The position numbers and the translations under genes were made by a program. Under the pieces are notes generated by a model. That model was not told where the DNA came from and made no database searches. It was given only the letters and a program-made list of their open reading frames with translations. A stretch of 64,000 nucleotides of DNA from S5-327 sp965200975 (GTDB taxonomy: Bacteria; Chloroflexota; Dehalococcoidia; Lucifugimonadales; Australimonadaceae), in the NCBI GenBank assembly GCA_965200975.1, contig OZ241740.1, positions 930,001-994,000 of the forward strand, read 5' to 3'. Positions 60,003-64,000 of this stretch are shown here, in pieces. Positions within the stretch are counted from its first letter, which is position 1. Each line of letters opens with the position of its first letter.

Positions 60003-61565
60003 TCACAGCGGAATGTTGCCGTGCTTCTTGGGGGGGAGCGTGTCGCGCTTGTTCTGCAGCGCGTCGAGCGCATGGATGAGCTTGGGCCGCGTCTCGGCGG
60101 GGTCGATGACGTCGTCGATGAAGCCTCGCTCGGCGGCGCGGTAGGGGTTGGCGAAATTCTCGCGGTACTCCTCGACGAGCTCGGCGCGGACGGCGTCCGG
60201 GTCTTCCGCGTCGGCGAGCCGCCGCCGGTGGATGATGTTGACGGCGGCGTCAGGCCCCATAACGGCGATCTCGGCGGAGGGCCACGCGAGGTTGATGTCG
60301 GTGCGGAGGTGCTTGCTGCCCATCACGACGTACGCGCCGCCGTAGGCCTTGCGGGTGACCACCGTGATCTTGGGGACGGTCGCCTCCGCGTAGGCGTAGA
60401 GGAGTTTCGCGCCTTGCCGGATGATGCCGCGGTGCTCCTGGTCTTTGCCGGGCATATAGCCGGGAACGTCGGCGAAGGTGATGATGGGGATGTTGAAGGC
60501 GTCGCAGAAGCGGACGAACCGCGCGGCCTTGACCGACGCGTGGATGTCGATGACGCCTGCAAGGTAGGCGGGCTGTTGCGCGACGATGCCGACGCTGCGT
60601 CCGTAAAGCCTGCCGAACCCGATAATCATATTCGGCGCGAAGCTGTTCTGAATGCTGAAGAAGTCGCCGTGGTCGACCACGCGCTCGATGACGTCGAGCA
60701 TGTCGTAGGAGCGGGCGGACTCCACCGGGACGACGTTGCGGAGGGACTCGTCGGCGCGTTCGGGGTCGTCGTTCTGGTCGCCCAGGGGCGAGTCGTCGAG
60801 GTTGTTGAGCGGGAGGAAGCTCAGGAGGCGGCGTATCGTCTCCATGCACTCCTCCTCGGAGTCGAGCGTGAAGTGCGAGACGCCGGAGAACTGCGCATGG
60901 GCGTCGGCGCCGCCGAGCTCTTCGTGGGAGATCTCCTCGCCGGTGACGGCCTTGATGACGTCGGGCCCGGTGATGAACATCTGGGAGACGCCGCGCACCA
61001 TAAGGGTGAAGTCGGTGATGGCGGGAGAGTAGACGGCGCCGCCCGCAGACGGGCCGAGGATGGCGGATATCTGGGGAACGACGCCCGACGCGAGCGTGTT
61101 GCGCATAAATATCTCGCCGTAGCCCGCAAGGCTGAGGACGCCCTCCTGGATGCGCGCGCCGCCGGAGTCGCCGATGCCGATGATGGGAGCGCCGTTTCGC
61201 ATGGCGAGGTCCATCACCTTGCAAATCTTTTCGGCCGTCACCTCGGAGAGCGAGCCGCCGAACACGGTGAAGTCCTGCGAGTAGACGTAGGCGGCGCGTC
61301 CGTTGATCTTGCCGTAGCCGGTCACCACGGAGTCGCCCGGGACTTTGTGCTCGGCGACGCCGAACTCGCTGGAGCGGTGGGTGACGAACGCGTCGAGCTC
61401 CTCGAACGTTCCGGGGTCGACGAGGAGCGCGATGCGCTCGCGGGCGGTGAGCTTGCCTCGGGCGTGCTGCTGCTCAATCCGGTCGGCGCCGCCGGCAGCC
61501 TGATGGAGCTGCTTGCGCGCCCTGAGAGCGTCGAGCCGGTTTTGCGGCGATTTCTCTACGACCAT
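60003..61565 (-). CDS. pccB: Acyl-CoA (propionyl/methylmalonyl-type) carboxylase carboxyltransferase subunit
   Basis: This 520-residue subunit has two crotonase-like halves. Landmarks are RKQLHQAAGGADRIEQQHARGKLTARERI at the start (read in parts), GGSLSEVTAEKICKVMDLA, GIGDSGGARIQEGV near residue 145, ILGPSAGGAVYSPA near 180, and in the second half FADVPGYMPGKDQEHRGIIRQGAKLLYAY and RKAYGGAYVVMGSKHL. This is the beta subunit of propionyl-CoA or acetyl-CoA carboxylase type enzymes, transferring CO2 from biotin to the acyl-CoA. The biotin carboxylase and carrier genes are not in the window. Exact acyl specificity is not set. Confidence 0.9.
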   Translation of the reverse strand: MVVEKSPQNRLDALRARKQLHQAAGGADRIEQQHARGKLTARERIALLVDPGTFEELDAFVTHRSSEFGVAEHKVPGDSVVTGYGKINGRAAYVYSQDFTVFGGSLSEVTAEKICKVMDLAMRNGAPIIGIGDSGGARIQEGVLSLAGYGEIFMRNTLASGVVPQISAILGPSAGGAVYSPAITDFTLMVRGVSQMFITGPDVIKAVTGEEISHEELGGADAHAQFSGVSHFTLDSEEECMETIRRLLSFLPLNNLDDSPLGDQNDDPERADESLRNVVPVESARSYDMLDVIERVVDHGDFFSIQNSFAPNMIIGFGRLYGRSVGIVAQQPAYLAGVIDIHASVKAARFVRFCDAFNIPIITFADVPGYMPGKDQEHRGIIRQGAKLLYAYAEATVPKITVVTRKAYGGAYVVMGSKHLRTDINLAWPSAEIAVMGPDAAVNIIHRRRLADAEDPDAVRAELVEEYRENFANPYRAAERGFIDDVIDPAETRPKLIHALDALQNKRDTLPPKKHGNIPL

Positions 61566-61724
61566 GAAGCGCCTTCCGGGGCGCGCCGCGCCCTGAGCGG
61601 ATGCGTCATCCTAGCATTGAGGCGCTGCCGCGCCAACCCGCGCCCGGCTTTCCGCTATCGTTGCTGATGCGGCGTAATGCTCAACTCCGGGCGGCTACTC
61701 GCCTCGCACTGCGTTCGCACTGCG

Positions 61725-61754
61725 TTGGAGAAGGCGGGCGGATTCTGCTAGCAT
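61725..61754 (+). promoter_or_regulatory. Candidate promoter of the sigma-like/ftsZ operon
   Basis: TTGGAG (61725-61730) and TAGCAT (61749-61754) are separated by 18 bases, giving a weak -35/-10 pair about 65 bases before the ATG at 61819, in a gap divergent from pccB. The hexamers are only partly consensus. Confidence 0.33.
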
Positions 61755-61818
61755 TACATGCCGCAAGCGCCACGAGCTTGGTTAGCCTGCCCAGCCTTGC
61801 GGAGGACATGACCAGCAC

Positions 61819-62493
61819 ATGACAAGCGGCCCAACGTACTATTCGGACGAAGAGCTGGTGAGGCGTCTGCAGGAACTGGTGCGCCAGCATATGCAGGGCG
61901 GCGCCCGCAGACGCGGAGGCGGCGTACGGGAAGCGCGCACCCTCGCCTCAACCCTGGCCTCCCGTATCTACTACGAGCCGGAGAAGTGGGGCATCGCCGA
62001 TATCCATGAGGAGTTTCGGGACGACGCCGCCGCGGACACTATGGTGAAGCTGATCTCCGGCGTATCGGAAAACCTGGGCCGCAGGCGCGTTACGGAGTGG
62101 TTCGGACGCACGGCGGAGGCGCGCTTCCAGCAGCTGTGGGCCATGGCGGAAGAGGCGCGGGCGAAGAAGCAGCAAGAGGAAGCGCTGGAGGAAGAAGAGG
62201 AGCCCGCCGAGGAGGGCGACGAGTCCGCCGCCGATGTCCTCGAAGAGAACAGCGATATCTGGCAGCGGTTCGAGTCGGAGTTCCCGAGCGATGCGTTTGT
62301 GCTGCGCCTCAGGTACGTGCTGAACAAGCGCGCGGAAGATATAGCTGTGATGCTCGACGCCAGCGTGCAGTCGGTGGTCACGCGCGTCGACCGTGGCCGT
62401 GAACGGTTCAGGATGCTGTGCGAGCAGAACGGGTTCAGCCGTCGCGAGATAGCAGCCATAATGACGCGCATGACGGAGGAGCGGGATCAATGA
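61819..62493 (+). CDS. Sigma-factor-like protein with acidic middle region
   Basis: This 224-residue protein ends in a helix-turn-helix closely resembling sigma-70 region 4: FVLRLRYVLNKRAEDIAVMLDASVQSVVTRVDRGRERFR (about residues 160-198, read in parts). The first 100 residues are helical and could be a divergent region 2 (HEEFRDDAAADTMVKL). Between them lies a highly acidic, Glu-rich stretch (117-140) not typical of sigma factors. The C-terminus overlaps the ftsZ start (ATGA at 62490). Its job could be transcription control of the division gene, but region 2 is weak and core polymerase binding is not shown. The GGAGG lies 13 bases from the ATG; a 4-codon frame (ATG at 61808) sits between. 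Confidence 0.7.
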   Translation: MTSGPTYYSDEELVRRLQELVRQHMQGGARRRGGGVREARTLASTLASRIYYEPEKWGIADIHEEFRDDAAADTMVKLISGVSENLGRRRVTEWFGRTAEARFQQLWAMAEEARAKKQQEEALEEEEEPAEEGDESAADVLEENSDIWQRFESEFPSDAFVLRLRYVLNKRAEDIAVMLDASVQSVVTRVDRGRERFRMLCEQNGFSRREIAAIMTRMTEERDQ

Positions 62494-63953
62494 CGCAGCG
62501 GCCGAGCAAGACGATAGTCGCCAGCCAGAGGGCATGGGTGCACTTTGCGATGGAGGCCGCGGAGCGCAGCTTGGCATTCCCCGGGGGGCCGCCTCCCGAG
62601 ATGATGCGGTTCGCGAAGTACATGCGCGAGCTGCGCTATGGCGCCGGCATCTCTCTGCCTGACCTCTCCGAAGAGCTGGTTCTTCCCCTCGAGGACCTCG
62701 CTATGCTCGAACAGGGGCTCCTGCAGCCCTCCGAGGTCTCGACCACGCAGTGGGTGCGGCTAATGCGGCTGCTCGGAGGCCGCGAGTTCCTCACCCGGCA
62801 CGTAACCCCGCAGGAGGTGCCAAGCGACGAAGACCTCTGGGCTGTCGACGAAGACTCCGGAGGCCGCGGCATCCAGCCGTTCGGCGTCGCCCGCATCAAG
62901 GTTATCGGCGTCGGTGGGGGCGGCTCGAACGCCGTCAACCGTATGTTCCGCCAGCGCATCGAGGGCGTCGACTACGTCGCAATCAACACCGACGCACAGC
63001 ATCTGATCCACCTCGATGTCCCCGAGAAGGTGCGAATCGGCGACCGGCTCGCGCGCGGACTCGGCGTAGGCGGCGACCCCAAGATGGGCCGCGAATCGGC
63101 TGAGGAGTCGCGGGAGGATCTGTACAACCTGCTCGAAGGCACCGATATGGTGTTCATCGCCGCCGGAATGGGAGGCGGCACCGGCACCGGCGCCGCGCCT
63201 CTTGTGGCCGAGGTCGCCAAAGATGTAGGCGCGCTCACCATTGCCGTTGTCACCAAACCGTTCCAATTCGAAGGTCGGCGGCGCGCCGAACAAGCCGATT
63301 ACGGCGTCGAGGCGCTGCGCGGCAACGTCGATACGCTGGTGCTCATCCCGAACGACAGGCTCAGCACGCTGTCGGACGAGAGGCTCACCGCGGAGAACGC
63401 CTTCCGCATCGCCGACGATGTGCTCCGGCAGGGCGTGCAATCGATCGCTGAACTGGTGACCGTGCCGGGCGAGATCAACCTGGACTTCGCGGACGTGAGG
63501 ACTGTAATGCTCGGGGCCGGCTCCGCGTGGATGGCCATCGGCTACGGGCGCGGCCCGCAGCGCGTGCACGACGCCACCCGCGAGGCGATGGCCAGCCCGC
63601 TGCTCGACGCGCCAATTGAAGGCGCCACCCGCGTGCTGCTCAACATTACCGGCGGCACAGACCTCACGCTTCAGGAGGTGCAGCAGGCGGCGGACTACGT
63701 TTCGCGGCTCGTCGACCCCGAGGCCAACATCATCTTCGGTATGGTGTCCGACCCCAAGATGGAGGACGAGGTGCGGGTTACGGTGATCGCGACCGGACTC
63801 CCGCCCGAAGACGGCGTTATCGAGCGGACGATCGAGGATATGCTCGAGGAGACGCTCGAAGACGACGAAGAGCCGGTCGCGTCGTCGGAGCCACCGATGG
63901 AGATGCCGGGCATACTCCGCAGGCTATTCGGCGGGTTCAGCGCGCGAGGCTAG
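62490..63953 (+). CDS. ftsZ: FtsZ cell-division GTPase with extra N-terminal HTH-like domain
   Basis: This 487-residue protein has a complete FtsZ core from about residue 134 (ARIKVIGVGGGGSNAVN): tubulin signature GGGTGTG at 228-234, NxDxxD synergy loop INLDFADVRTV near 330, and a short acidic linker leading to a C-terminal peptide EMPGILRRLFGGF that resembles the FtsA/ZipA-binding tail. Unlike typical FtsZ, about 130 residues come first. Residues 38-97 (MMRFAKYMRELRYGAGISLPDLS and onward) read like an Xre-type helix-turn-helix. The start ATG overlaps the upstream stop and has GGAGGAG eight bases before it, so the extension is translated. FtsZ polymerises into the division ring in the cytoplasm. 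Confidence 0.9.
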   Translation: MTQRPSKTIVASQRAWVHFAMEAAERSLAFPGGPPPEMMRFAKYMRELRYGAGISLPDLSEELVLPLEDLAMLEQGLLQPSEVSTTQWVRLMRLLGGREFLTRHVTPQEVPSDEDLWAVDEDSGGRGIQPFGVARIKVIGVGGGGSNAVNRMFRQRIEGVDYVAINTDAQHLIHLDVPEKVRIGDRLARGLGVGGDPKMGRESAEESREDLYNLLEGTDMVFIAAGMGGGTGTGAAPLVAEVAKDVGALTIAVVTKPFQFEGRRRAEQADYGVEALRGNVDTLVLIPNDRLSTLSDERLTAENAFRIADDVLRQGVQSIAELVTVPGEINLDFADVRTVMLGAGSAWMAIGYGRGPQRVHDATREAMASPLLDAPIEGATRVLLNITGGTDLTLQEVQQAADYVSRLVDPEANIIFGMVSDPKMEDEVRVTVIATGLPPEDGVIERTIEDMLEETLEDDEEPVASSEPPMEMPGILRRLFGGFSARG

Positions 63954-64000
63954 CCCCGCTCCCGTTGCAAGGCGTTCCGGCAAGCGCGCATTGAGGACGC

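Noticed and set aside
59982..61667. 561-codon open frame antisense to the carboxylase beta subunit
   Set aside because: The same kind of shadow; the carboxyltransferase motifs are on the minus strand.
62817..62830. Internal GTG in ftsZ (valine near residue 110) as the true start
   Set aside because: The AGGAGG beside it overlaps the codon instead of preceding it, while the ATG at 62490 has a correctly spaced site and overlaps the upstream stop. Proteomics could still revise this.
1..64000. tRNA, rRNA and riboswitch genes
   Set aside because: No cloverleaf, rRNA-like or known riboswitch sequence was found when reading the gaps by eye; a covariance-model scan would be needed to exclude divergent ones.

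Overview
The window looks like a piece of a high-GC bacterial chromosome, most likely a Chloroflexota (SAR202/Dehalococcoidia-like) genome. This is an inference from gene content and style. The periplasmic binding lipoproteins have long Thr-Pro linkers. Ring-hydroxylating (Rieske) oxygenases, short-chain dehydrogenases and branched-chain amino acid type ABC transporters are numerous. GTG and TTG starts are common, and succinate dehydrogenase is of the non-classical SdhE type. No rRNA, tRNA, CRISPR array, insertion sequence or prophage was recognised.

Layout. 1-245: start of a prephenate-dehydrogenase-like gene cut by the window edge. 259-8622: a dipeptide-type ABC transporter whose permeases (dppBC) and ATPases (dppDF) are separated by an oppositely oriented ABC-2 exporter cassette resembling GldA/GldF/GldG plus a DUF4340 protein. 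8918-9571: a GPP34 protein. 9702-14923: branched-chain amino acid type transporter 1 (livGFHM) followed by an FAD monooxygenase. 14930-20273: an MFS carrier, a secreted unknown protein and an Fe3+-type transporter (permease and binding protein, no ATPase nearby). 20508-23462: a double cupin and a dipeptide-type binding protein, facing each other across a 70-bp perfect palindrome. 23804-31543: transporter 2, with two tandem binding proteins, livHMGF and a third binding protein on the other strand.

31691-42330 is a catabolic island. It holds a Rieske oxygenase alpha/beta pair with a membrane protein between them, an SDR, a dienelactone hydrolase, two further Rieske oxygenases, a tandem UspA protein and a deoxyribosyltransferase-like protein. 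The nearby transporters, FAD monooxygenase and cupin fit uptake and oxidation of organic acids or aromatic compounds, but no substrate can be assigned from sequence. 42596-51074: a large M1 aminopeptidase, sdhA-sdhB-sdhE, and a membrane-anchored protein made of a collagen-like stalk and four Cache-like modules. 51190-56377: an unknown acidic protein, an SDR, an amidohydrolase, malate dehydrogenase and an isocitrate/isopropylmalate-type dehydrogenase. Together with sdhABE these supply TCA-cycle steps.

56654-59767 is a single-polypeptide restriction-modification enzyme with a 14-G run inside its reading frame, a likely phase-variation switch. 59804-61565 is an acyl-CoA carboxylase beta subunit with a tiny companion. 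61819-63953 is a two-gene operon: a sigma-factor-like protein translationally coupled to an FtsZ that carries an extra ~130-residue N-terminal region with a helix-turn-helix-like segment. This operon, the phase-variable R-M gene, the collagen-Cache protein and a family of intergenic repeats are the most unusual items.
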